6,242 nucleotides of DNA from Pseudomonadota bacterium (GTDB lineage Bacteria > Pseudomonadota > Alphaproteobacteria > Acetobacterales > Acetobacteraceae). Made by a program: the position numbers and the translations under genes. The DNA is taken from contig JAKBCX010000108.1 of assembly GCA_021807465.1 (NCBI GenBank), forward strand, positions 1-6,242, given 5' to 3'. This document shows, in pieces, positions 1 through 5,644 of the stretch. Below the pieces are notes generated by a model. That model did not search any database. It was not told the origin of the DNA and saw only the letters and a program-made list of their open reading frames with translations. Within the stretch, counting starts at the first letter, position 1. Every line of letters starts with the position of its first letter.

Positions 1-817
1 TGCGGTGGGACAGGCTGGTGACGTCGCCCAGGCGGGTGAGACCGATGATGCGGAGGAAGCTGAGCTGGCTGGAGAGCAGAATGGCGATGGCCAGGGCGGC
101 GCCGGCGGTGGCCAGGGGCAGGATTTGGCGGCGCAGGAGCAGGAGAAAGCCGATGTCAGCACAGGCGACGGCAAGAGGGGCGCGGGCGCCGGTAAGCAGG
201 ATAATGAGGAAATTGGTGGCGAGCGGCGCCAGAACGGCGCGGCGCGGTGCGGCGCAATACTCCATGAGTCCGGCATAGAGGCCGGTGAGCGCGAAACCGG
301 CGAGGAAAGGCGGCTGGTCTGTGGCGCCGAGGCGCAGGGCGCCGAGTTCGATGCCGTAGAAATGGTCTATGCCCGCCGCGGCCAGGGCGGCGCTGAAGAG
401 AACCGCGAAAAGTGGCGCCCATTGCATGGTTTTGATAATGGCGGCGCAAAAATCCCACGGCAGCCGGACGAAGGAAAAAAGAAACGGTGCGGCGGAGCCG
501 GTGAGCGAGCGCAGAGAGGAAAGCAGGGTGAGGCCGGGGTATAGCCCGTGCATAATTCCGGTGCAGAACATGGCCGTGAAGGCAAAGGCAGGGTTGTAGC
601 GGTCCCGCCTGGGGCCTGCGCGCAATGCGAGACTGGCAACGAGGGCCAGGCCATAGGCTTTCATGGCGCCCGAGATGGCTTCCTGCTGCGCCGCGCCTGC
701 CCAGGCATCGGGCGAGGTGGACAGGGCGAGTACCCAGACGATGGCGGCGGGGAGCGGGTACAGCCAAGTGAGGGCTAGCAGGCAGAGCAGAATGAATACA
801 ACCAGAGCGAGAATCAT
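1..817 (-). CDS. O-antigen ligase / polysaccharide polymerase-like membrane protein (C-terminus cut by window edge)
   Basis: An open frame runs leftward from the ATG at 815-817 to the window edge with no stop, giving 272 visible residues. The protein is strongly hydrophobic, with about nine likely membrane segments near residues 1-18, 20-34, 50-66, 76-98, 133-149, 170-186, 193-209, 212-228 and 231-249. Short loops carry the charged residues. After the seventh segment comes LTGARAPLA (residues 208-216), which resembles the Thr/Ser-Arg-Gly motif of the Wzy/WaaL (O-antigen ligase, PF04932) family. The last visible residues, SLSHR, resemble that family's S-G-R motif at the start of the large periplasmic loop. 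Such inner-membrane proteins polymerise polysaccharide repeats or ligate glycans to lipid A-core or to protein. The other two minus-strand frames give only Arg/Pro-rich shadow products. No strong Shine-Dalgarno precedes the ATG (only a GACAGG-like stretch). The gene is divergent from the hydrolase at 886. Being a membrane protein is nearly certain; the family call is probable; ligase versus polymerase cannot be decided. Confidence 0.72.
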   Translation of the reverse strand, partial: MILALVVFILLCLLALTWLYPLPAAIVWVLALSTSPDAWAGAAQQEAISGAMKAYGLALVASLALRAGPRRDRYNPAFAFTAMFCTGIMHGLYPGLTLLSSLRSLTGSAAPFLFSFVRLPWDFCAAIIKTMQWAPLFAVLFSAALAAAGIDHFYGIELGALRLGATDQPPFLAGFALTGLYAGLMEYCAAPRRAVLAPLATNFLIILLTGARAPLAVACADIGFLLLLRRQILPLATAGAALAIAILLSSQLSFLRIIGLTRLGDVTSLSHR

Positions 818-885
818 GCGCCTGTCATAGCTGCAATTTTGGTCCGGGGGTTGAGATTTTTACGGCGAGCCGCGACAGTGCGGGC
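818..885. promoter_or_regulatory. Divergent intergenic region between the membrane protein and the hydrolase
   Basis: These 68 bases separate two divergent start codons, so promoters for both directions must lie here or inside the neighbouring genes. The segment is more AT-rich than the flanking genes around 834-862. TTGAGA at 851-856 could be a -35 element for the plus strand, but no convincing -10 follows at 16-18 bases. A small hairpin (CCGC at 870-873 with GCGG at 880-883) lies just before the ATG at 886, where a Shine-Dalgarno would be expected and is not seen. The regulatory role is inferred from gene orientation; no specific promoter is called. Confidence 0.4.
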
Positions 886-1653
886 ATGATTTTAAATGCG
901 TCTGTTACGGGTGAAGGCGAGCCGGTGGTGTTGGTGCACGGGCTGTTTGGGGCGGCGCGCAATTTGGGGATTCTCACCCGCGCGCTGAGTCAGCAGGCCA
1001 GGGTAATTGCGCTGGATTTACGCAACCATGGCGAGAGTCCGCATGGTTTGCCGATGGATTTTGCCACCATGGCGGCCGATGTGGCGGAGACGCTGGAAAG
1101 CCTGGGTATTTCCCGGTTCAAAATCGCGGGGCACTCGCTGGGCGGCAAAACGGCGATGGCGCTGGCGCTGACGCGGCCCGGAATGGTGGCGCGGCTGGTG
1201 GTGATGGATATAGCGCCCATTACCTATGACCATGATTATGAGGATTATGTGATGGCGATGCTGGCCATGCCGCTTTCGCCTGGGCTGACGCGGGGGGAGG
1301 CCGATGCGTATCTGGCACAGACAGTGAAGGCGGCGCCAATGCGGGCGTTTTTGTTGAATAACCTGGTTCTGGGCGGGCAGCCGCGCTGGCGTGTGGGGTT
1401 GCGGGAAATTCAGGCGGCGATGCCGGATTTGCTGGCCTGGAAGGAATTGCCCGGCGAGCGCCCCTATACTGGCCCTACGCTGTTTTTGCGCGGAGCAGAG
1501 AGTGGCTATGTGACCCAGGCGGCGGAGGGGACCATTGATGCGCTCTTCCCCCATGCCAGGCGCGAGAGCATTGAGGGCGCGGCGCACTGGCTGCATGCGG
1601 ATAAGCCGCGTGAGGTGATTGCCGCGCTGAAGGCGTTTTTGTTCGATGAGTGA
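886..1653 (+). CDS. Alpha/beta-fold hydrolase, YbfF/ABHD11-type esterase
   Basis: This 255-residue protein is a complete single-domain alpha/beta hydrolase, about the length of E. coli YbfF. Family marks in order are the oxyanion-loop HGLFGAARN (18-26), DLRNHGES (44-51), the nucleophile elbow GHSLGG (82-87) with catalytic Ser84, VMDIAP (106-111) with Asp108 as the likely acid, and GAAHWLHADKP (231-241) with His234. FLRGAESGYV (200-209) matches the YbfF segment F-x-x-G-G-N-S-P-Y-V. No signal peptide is present, so it should be cytoplasmic. YbfF-type enzymes hydrolyse short acyl esters and acyl-CoA-like thioesters; the natural substrate is generally unknown. The ATG at 886 gives the normal family N-terminus, and no in-frame start nearby is better, although no Shine-Dalgarno is evident. 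The last 8 bases overlap the next gene, which indicates one transcript and coupled translation. The fold and family are sure; the substrate is not. Confidence 0.92.
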   Translation: MILNASVTGEGEPVVLVHGLFGAARNLGILTRALSQQARVIALDLRNHGESPHGLPMDFATMAADVAETLESLGISRFKIAGHSLGGKTAMALALTRPGMVARLVVMDIAPITYDHDYEDYVMAMLAMPLSPGLTRGEADAYLAQTVKAAPMRAFLLNNLVLGGQPRWRVGLREIQAAMPDLLAWKELPGERPYTGPTLFLRGAESGYVTQAAEGTIDALFPHARRESIEGAAHWLHADKPREVIAALKAFLFDE

Positions 1654-2752
1654 GCAGTTTGACGTTGCCGTGATTGGCGCGGGGATGGTGGGGGCTTCGG
1701 TTTCCGCCAGGCTGGGCGCCACGCATAAGGTGGCGCTGCTGGAGATGGAGGCGCAGGCGGGCTTCCATACCACTGGGCGCTCGGCGGCGATCTGGATTCG
1801 TAATTACGGGCCGCCGGATGTGCGCGTGCTGACGGGGCTTTCCTACGATTTTTACCAGAACCCGCCTGAGGATATTGGCACGGACAGGCTCGCTGTGGGG
1901 CGGCGGGTTTTGTATTTGGCGCCCGCCGCGCAAACCGGGGCGCTGGATGCGTTGATCGCGCAGGATTTGGGAATTGAGGAAATCTCGATGGCGCGGGCCA
2001 AAGAGATTTGCCCGGCGATTATCGATGGTTATGCGATGCGGGCCGGGCTGGAATCCGACGGGTTCGATATGGATGTGGCGGCACTCCACCAGTTTTTTCT
2101 GCGCCGGATGCGCGCGGCGGGCGGACAGTTGATGCTGCGCCATAAGGCTGGGCGGATTGAGCGCAAGAATGGCGTGTGGGAGGTGGAAACCTCCAGTGGG
2201 GCCGTGATTACCGCGCCGGTGGTGGTGAATGCCGCCGGAGCCTGGGGCGACGAGGTGGCGCGGATTGCCGGCTTGCAGCCCATTGGGCTGGTGCCATGCC
2301 GGCGGACGGCGGCGATTATCGACCCCGCGCCGTGGGATGTGGAGCATTGGCCGCTTGTGCAGTCCGCCGCGCATGATTGGTATATACGCCCCGAGGCGCG
2401 CGCAAAGCTGATGGTGACGCCGTGTGATGAAACACCGGACGTGCCGCATGACGTGCAGCCCGAGGAGCTGGATGTGGCCATTGGCATAGACCGGATGCAG
2501 CAGGCGCTGGATATTAATGTGCGCCGGGTGGAGCATAGCTGGGCCGGGTTGCGCACGTTTACGCCGGACCGTTCGCTGGCGTTTGGGTGGGATAACGCCG
2601 TGCCGGGATTTTTCTGGTGTGTGGGCCAAGGCGGGTATGGGATTCAGACGGCACCGGCGGCAAGTGTGCTGGTGGCGGCAATGGTGAAGGGCGAAGACCC
2701 GGGACCGGCGGGGCGGATTATTCCCAAAATCAACCCGATGCGGTTCCGTTAA
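1646..2752 (+). CDS. FAD-dependent amino acid oxidoreductase (DAO family, D-arginine dehydrogenase-like)
   Basis: This 368-residue protein is a full-length DAO-family (PF01266) flavoenzyme. It begins with the dinucleotide-binding GAGMVG (11-16) and Glu33 at the end of the second strand for the FAD ribose. It continues with GFHTTGRSAA (39-48), VNAAGAWGDEVA (194-205), HSWAGLRTF (297-305) and GQGGYGIQT (327-335). By remembered alignment it is close to Pseudomonas aeruginosa D-arginine dehydrogenase (DauA). The residues that hold the substrate alpha-amino and carboxylate groups appear kept: Arg220, Tyr246, Arg303, Gly330 and Gln334, plus lid Tyr54. Residues tied to the arginine side chain and active site look replaced: Val88 for Glu87, Ile49 for His48 and Ile51 for Thr50. 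It probably oxidises an amino acid (likely D- or an imino acid) to the imino acid, passing electrons to the respiratory chain or oxygen, but arginine is an unlikely substrate. The start ATG overlaps the hydrolase stop (ATGAGTGA); a weak AAGG lies at 1630-1633. It has no signal peptide or membrane anchor. Confidence 0.9.
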   Translation: MSEQFDVAVIGAGMVGASVSARLGATHKVALLEMEAQAGFHTTGRSAAIWIRNYGPPDVRVLTGLSYDFYQNPPEDIGTDRLAVGRRVLYLAPAAQTGALDALIAQDLGIEEISMARAKEICPAIIDGYAMRAGLESDGFDMDVAALHQFFLRRMRAAGGQLMLRHKAGRIERKNGVWEVETSSGAVITAPVVVNAAGAWGDEVARIAGLQPIGLVPCRRTAAIIDPAPWDVEHWPLVQSAAHDWYIRPEARAKLMVTPCDETPDVPHDVQPEELDVAIGIDRMQQALDINVRRVEHSWAGLRTFTPDRSLAFGWDNAVPGFFWCVGQGGYGIQTAPAASVLVAAMVKGEDPGPAGRIIPKINPMRFR

Positions 2753-2762
2753 TATGGGTTTA

Positions 2763-2786
2763 CCACGCAAGGTTGTGCTTGCGTGG
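2763..2786 (+). repeat. Perfect 9-bp inverted repeat (stem-loop) after the oxidoreductase gene
   Basis: CCACGCAAG (2763-2771) and CTTGCGTGG (2778-2786) pair perfectly around a 6-base loop, 10 bases past the oxidoreductase stop codon. No run of T follows (the next bases are CTGGGTCTCTCG), so it is not a canonical intrinsic terminator. It could be an RNA 3'-end stabiliser, a partial attenuator or a protein-binding palindrome. The structure is seen directly; its role is inference. Confidence 0.6.
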
Positions 2787-2799
2787 CTGGGTCTCTCGC

Positions 2800-2852
2800 C
2801 GCTATGCGTAGCGCATGAAAGGTGAGTGGGGTTCTGCCTGCCTGCCCAGGCA
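2800..2852 (+). repeat. Two further short inverted repeats in the spacer before the UPF0280 gene
   Basis: CGCTA (2800-2804) and TAGCG (2809-2813) pair across a 4-base loop. Then TGCCTG (2835-2840) and CAGGCA (2847-2852) pair across a 6-base loop. With the stem-loop at 2763-2786 they make three hairpins in about 90 bases. The whole spacer, 2753-2882, shows no other gene. In GC-rich DNA hairpins this short can arise by chance, so functional weight is low. Confidence 0.35.
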
Positions 2853-2868
2853 TGTACCGGCTATGGCT

Positions 2869-2878
2869 GGAGGGAGGG
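2869..2878 (+). promoter_or_regulatory. Strong Shine-Dalgarno sequence that sets the UPF0280 start
   Basis: GGAGGGAGGG lies 4 bases before the ATG at 2883, with its first GGAGG 9 bases upstream. It decides the start in favour of this ATG over the in-frame GTG at 2826, whose extra 19 residues do not resemble the family N-terminus. Confidence 0.75.
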
Positions 2879-2882
2879 CGGC

Positions 2883-3731
2883 ATGAGGCGCTTGCGCGTG
2901 GCGTGGCTGCCTGATGGCAAGAGGCTGCATCTGAAGGAAGGGGCGCTTGATCTCATCATTCAGGCATTTGGCCGCCCGCCCGAGGTGGGGCGGGCCTATG
3001 ATGCGTGTATTGAGCGGGCACGGGCGCTGACCGTGGAACTGACGGAGGACTTACCGCTTTTGCAGGCGGGTAAGGCGGCGGCGGGGGCTGTTGGCCAACG
3101 TATTCTGGCCGCTTGCAAAGGGTTGGACGTGCCAGGGCTGGCGGCGCTGCACGGGGCAGTGGCTGACGAGTTATGTGCTGCGATGGCGGCAGCCGGCAAA
3201 GTTGAACGGGCTTTTGTGAATAACCGTGGCGTTTTGTCGTTTCATTTGGCGGAAGGGCAGAGTTTGACACCAGCCATGATGGATTGGCCGGCTTACCAGC
3301 GTTATAACGTAACGGTGCCGGTGAGTTCCGCGCTGCGTACGCGCGGTTTGGCGGCGTCTGGCTGGGTTTACGATGGGCTGGCGCTGGGCTGGGTGAACCG
3401 GATTCATGTGGCGGCGGAATCAGCGGCGTTGGCCGCGGCCTGCCTGGGGGCAATAGCCGTGAAAATGCGGCCTGAGGGCGGCGGGGTGATGCACCAAGCC
3501 GAGGCGGTGCGGCCCGGCTGCGTGCTGGGGAGTTTGGAGGTGTACGCCCCCGTGCCGGTAAGCGGGCTGGAGGCTGAGGCCACACTGCAACGCGGTGTGG
3601 TGAAGGCACAGGCCTTGATGGAGGCTGGAACGATTACGCTAGCGGCAATAGAGCTGGGAGAGGTTTACCGCCTGATTGCACCGCCGCATTACAGCCTGAA
3701 GGCCGTGATGAGCTTGGGCGAGAACACCTGA
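2883..3731 (+). CDS. UPF0280 family protein (ApbE-like fold), divergent
   Basis: This 282-residue protein matches the UPF0280 family, which belongs to the ApbE-like superfamily; its function is uncharacterised. Recognisable segments are the N-terminal LPDGKRLHLKEGALDLII (9-26), LPLLQ (57-61), GAVADELCAAM (91-101), FVNNRGVLSFHLA (111-123), GLAASGWVYDG (155-165) and LGWVNRIHV (168-176). As I recall the family, these last segments usually read V-N-N-G-G-D and L-G-x-A-D-x-V. Here the Gly-Gly-Asp is Arg-Gly-Val and the second Asp is Asn172, so acidic residues expected near a metal or flavin site appear lost. The ATG at 2883 has an excellent ribosome binding site. There is no signal peptide or lipobox, unlike true ApbE flavin transferases, so it is probably cytoplasmic. 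It lies 130 bases after the oxidoreductase in the same direction and could share its transcript, but the hairpin-rich spacer leaves that open. The family call is good; activity is unknown. Confidence 0.78.
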   Translation: MRRLRVAWLPDGKRLHLKEGALDLIIQAFGRPPEVGRAYDACIERARALTVELTEDLPLLQAGKAAAGAVGQRILAACKGLDVPGLAALHGAVADELCAAMAAAGKVERAFVNNRGVLSFHLAEGQSLTPAMMDWPAYQRYNVTVPVSSALRTRGLAASGWVYDGLALGWVNRIHVAAESAALAAACLGAIAVKMRPEGGGVMHQAEAVRPGCVLGSLEVYAPVPVSGLEAEATLQRGVVKAQALMEAGTITLAAIELGEVYRLIAPPHYSLKAVMSLGENT

Positions 3732-3838
3732 AAGGGTGCTGGATTGGAGAAAATTTGACTGGACATATTGCTTTGCGAAAGCCCTGTTCTATGAAAGCGG
3801 CGCAAGAATTGTCCAGAATCTGAAAAGGAGTTCTCCGT
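3732..3838 (+). promoter_or_regulatory. Leader region of the DUF1330 gene with a possible promoter
   Basis: This 107-base gap is clearly more AT-rich than its neighbours and ends in a strong AAGGAG (3825-3830), 8 bases before the ATG at 3839. TTGCTT (3768-3773) and TATGAA (3790-3795), 16 bases apart, form a weak sigma-70-like pair. A small hairpin, GCTTT/AAAGC (3770-3774 with 3778-3782), overlaps it. The ribosome binding site is clear. The promoter is only plausible, supported mainly by base composition and by the gap itself. Confidence 0.35.
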
Positions 3839-4147
3839 ATGACCGCTTATATGGTGGTGACGCTCGATGTGCATGATCCGTCTTGGGTGAAAGAATACAT
3901 GGCAGCGGTGCCGGATATTTATGAGCGTTATGGCGGCAAGCGCATTGCCTCTTCAGGCCCGGTGACTGTGGCGGAGGGCGAGGCGCCCGTGCCGAAGACG
4001 ATGATCCTGTTCACCTTCCCCACCGAGACGGCGATTCACGATTTTCTGGCCGATCCTGAGTACGCACCGTGGAAGGCGCAGCGGCTAAGCGGGGCCAAGA
4101 CGGTGATTTGGACGTTTGAGAACAAGTTACGGCCGGATCAGAGATAG
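3839..4147 (+). CDS. DUF1330 domain protein
   Basis: This 102-residue protein fills one DUF1330 domain, a dimeric alpha/beta-barrel (ferredoxin-like) fold. Features typical of the family are an N-terminal beta strand (AYMVVTLDV, 3-11), WVKEYMAAVP (16-25), YGGKRIASSGPVTVAEG (31-47), a core strand TMILFTFP (54-61), AIHDFLADPEYAPWKAQR (65-82) and a final strand TVIWTF (88-93). The conserved Gly-Gly, Glu-Gly and D/S-P-E-Y marks are all present. The fold resembles small oxygenases and stress-response barrels, but no enzyme activity is established for the family. The start is fixed by the ribosome binding site at 3825-3830. It stands alone, convergent with phoB and 107 bases after the UPF0280 gene, and is probably transcribed on its own or by read-through. 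The domain is sure; the role is unknown. Confidence 0.9.
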   Translation: MTAYMVVTLDVHDPSWVKEYMAAVPDIYERYGGKRIASSGPVTVAEGEAPVPKTMILFTFPTETAIHDFLADPEYAPWKAQRLSGAKTVIWTFENKLRPDQR

Positions 4148-4153
4148 AATTGG

Positions 4154-4182
4154 GCCGCGCCCATGGGTAGTGCGGGCGCGGC
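4154..4182. terminator. GC-rich hairpin, probable bidirectional terminator between convergent genes
   Basis: GCCGCGCCC (4154-4162) pairs perfectly with GGGCGCGGC (4174-4182) around an 11-base loop. It sits in the 47-base gap between the DUF1330 stop (4147) and the phoB stop (4195). On the plus strand TTTT follows at 4193-4196, 10 bases beyond the stem, so the U-tract is weak and distant. The position between convergent genes is the main support. Confidence 0.55.
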
Positions 4183-4194
4183 GGGTGGTAAGTT

Positions 4195-4911
4195 TTAAGC
4201 CGCGTTCGCTGGTTCATCCAAATCCAGCGCGTAGCCGGCGGCGCGTACGGTACGAACTACATCGATCTCGCCGGGGCCGTTAATGGCTTTGCGCAGGCGG
4301 CGTATATGCACGTCCACGGTGCGCGGCTCCACATGAATGTCGCGGCCCCAGACGGCGTTCAGCACATCCTCGCGCGAGAAAACGCGTTTGGGATGGCGGA
4401 GAAAAAATTCCAGCAGGCGAAACTCGGTGGGGCCGAGATGCAGGGCGCGGCCATTGCGCAGCACGCGGTGCGAGGCGGGGTCCAGCGAGATGTCATGGAA
4501 ATTGAGCTTCAGCTTCTGCGGCACCGAGCCGGAGCGGCGCAGCAAGGCGCGGATGCGGGCGATGAGCGCTTCGGTGGAGAAGGGCTTGGTGATGTAGTCA
4601 TCTGCCCCGGTATCCAGCCCGCGCACGGCGTCCTGGTCCTCGGCGCGGGCGGTGAGCATGATGATGGGGAGCTGGCGCGTGGCCGGGCGGCGGCGCAGTT
4701 GGCGGCATAGCTCGATGCCCGACATGGTGGGCAGCATCCAGTCCAGCAGCAGCAAATCGGGCGCGGCTTCGGTAATGCGGGTCAGTGCTTCGCCGCCATC
4801 GCCTGCATCCTCGACGCGAAAACCCTGCTTTTCAAGATTATAGCGTAGCAGAGTGACAAGCGGGGCTTCGTCTTCAACAATGAGGATGTAGGGTTTGCTG
4901 GCGTCGGACAT
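4195..4911 (-). CDS. phoB: Phosphate regulon response regulator PhoB
   Basis: This 238-residue protein is an OmpR/PhoB-type response regulator. The receiver domain (about 6-122) has the acidic pair Glu13-Asp14, the phosphoacceptor Asp57 in LLLLDWMLP (53-61), Thr87 and Lys109 in ADDYITKPFS. The LDWMLP context is typical of PhoB itself. The winged-helix DNA-binding domain (about 135-232) has LGPTEFRLLEFFLRHPKRVF (159-178) and the recognition helix region RTVDVHIRRLRKAI (197-210), ending in RTVRAAGYALD. It binds pho boxes after phosphorylation, normally by PhoR, and activates phosphate-starvation genes. The start at 4911 is the family N-terminus (MSDASKPYILIVEDE). The frame stays open upstream into phoU, but that part is an antiframe of phoU. 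The phoU stop and this ATG form TAGCCATG, 2 bases apart, with no good Shine-Dalgarno, so translation is probably coupled to phoU. Confidence 0.95.
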   Translation of the reverse strand: MSDASKPYILIVEDEAPLVTLLRYNLEKQGFRVEDAGDGGEALTRITEAAPDLLLLDWMLPTMSGIELCRQLRRRPATRQLPIIMLTARAEDQDAVRGLDTGADDYITKPFSTEALIARIRALLRRSGSVPQKLKLNFHDISLDPASHRVLRNGRALHLGPTEFRLLEFFLRHPKRVFSREDVLNAVWGRDIHVEPRTVDVHIRRLRKAINGPGEIDVVRTVRAAGYALDLDEPANAA

Positions 4912-4913
4912 GG

Positions 4914-5633
4914 CTATGCATCGATGTTGTGGATATAGGCCGAGGTTTGGTCGCCCTTGGGGCGGAAATCCGGCAGATTTTCGCCGGTGATGGCGTAATA
5001 GGTCAGCTCGGCGATGTTGGTGGTATGGTCGCCGATGCGCTCGAGATTTTTGGCAATGAAAAGCAGATGCGTGCAAGCCGTGATGTTGCGCGCATCTTCC
5101 ATCATGTAGGTAATGAGTTCGCGGAAGATGGTGTTGTAGAGGTCGTCCACCATCTGGTCGGCGCGCCAAACGGCGATGGCCTTGTCGGGGCTGGCTTCGC
5201 CCACCGTGTCTATACAGCTTTTCAGATTCTGCTGCACCAGCATAGACATTTGCCGGAGGCTGGACAGTGCGAAGCCGCTGGCGACCTGGTTGACCACGAT
5301 GGAGCGCTTGGCGATGTTGGCGGCGTAGTCGCCAATTCGCTCCAGGTCGGTAACAACCTTCAACGCTTGGATGACATGGCGCAGATCGTCCGCCACGGGC
5401 TGGCGCAGGGCAAGCAGGCGCACGGCGAACTGCTCCACCGCATGCTGCTCGGCATCGATCGCGGGGTCGTTTTCGATAACGCGGGCGGCCAGCTCGGCAT
5501 TACGGGTGAGCAGGGCGGTGGTGGCATCGGCTACGGCGCGCTCCACCAGCCCGCCCATGGTGGCGATCATGTCGCGCAGCTTCTTCAGATCCGCTTCGAA
5601 GCTGGTGACGATATGTTTCGGTTCGCTGGGCAT
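4914..5633 (-). CDS. phoU: Phosphate signalling complex protein PhoU
   Basis: This 239-residue protein has the normal length and the two three-helix repeats of PhoU. The metal-cluster E-x-x-x-D motifs appear twice: LERIGDYAANI (97-107) with Glu98 and Asp102, and LERIGDHTTNIAE (197-209) with Glu198 and Asp202. PhoU sits at the membrane with the PstSCAB transporter and PhoR, and keeps PhoB unphosphorylated when phosphate is plentiful; it also restrains phosphate uptake. The N-terminal HIVTSFEADLKKLRDMI (7-23) is typical. The start at 5633 is supported by GGAG at 5640-5643, 6 bases upstream. It lies 11 bases after pstB and 2 before phoB, so the three form one operon. Nothing is truncated or unusual. 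Confidence 0.96.
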   Translation of the reverse strand: MPSEPKHIVTSFEADLKKLRDMIATMGGLVERAVADATTALLTRNAELAARVIENDPAIDAEQHAVEQFAVRLLALRQPVADDLRHVIQALKVVTDLERIGDYAANIAKRSIVVNQVASGFALSSLRQMSMLVQQNLKSCIDTVGEASPDKAIAVWRADQMVDDLYNTIFRELITYMMEDARNITACTHLLFIAKNLERIGDHTTNIAELTYYAITGENLPDFRPKGDQTSAYIHNIDA

Positions 5634-5639
5634 GAAGGA

Positions 5640-5643
5640 CTCC
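5640..5643 (-). promoter_or_regulatory. phoU ribosome binding site
   Basis: On the minus strand, GGAG lies 6 bases before the phoU ATG and immediately after the pstB stop, inside the 11-base pstB-phoU gap. It confirms the phoU start. Confidence 0.6.
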
Positions 5644-5644
5644 G

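Noticed and set aside
156..767. Minus-strand frame of 203 codons and plus-strand frame at 5-544 near the left edge.
   Set aside because: Both are low-complexity (Arg/Pro-rich or Gly/Glu/Ala-rich), while the third minus-strand frame across the same bases gives a coherent membrane protein.
822..828. CTGTCAT, a match to a pho-box half-site, upstream of the membrane protein gene.
   Set aside because: No second half-site follows at 11-base spacing, and one 7-base match is expected by chance in a window of this size.
1475..2770. A 431-codon open frame on the minus strand opposite the oxidoreductase.
   Set aside because: Its product is Arg/His/Pro-rich with no domain, and it lies fully antisense to clear family proteins. 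It is a shadow produced by GC-rich codon use. The minus-strand frame at 1018-1773 is the same kind of artefact.
2826..2882. A GTG start for the UPF0280 gene, adding 19 residues.
   Set aside because: The ATG at 2883 has a far better Shine-Dalgarno, and the extra residues do not match the family.
4912..5169. An N-terminal extension of PhoB into phoU.
   Set aside because: The extra residues are His/Arg-rich, unlike any receiver domain, and the family N-terminus begins at the ATG at 4911.
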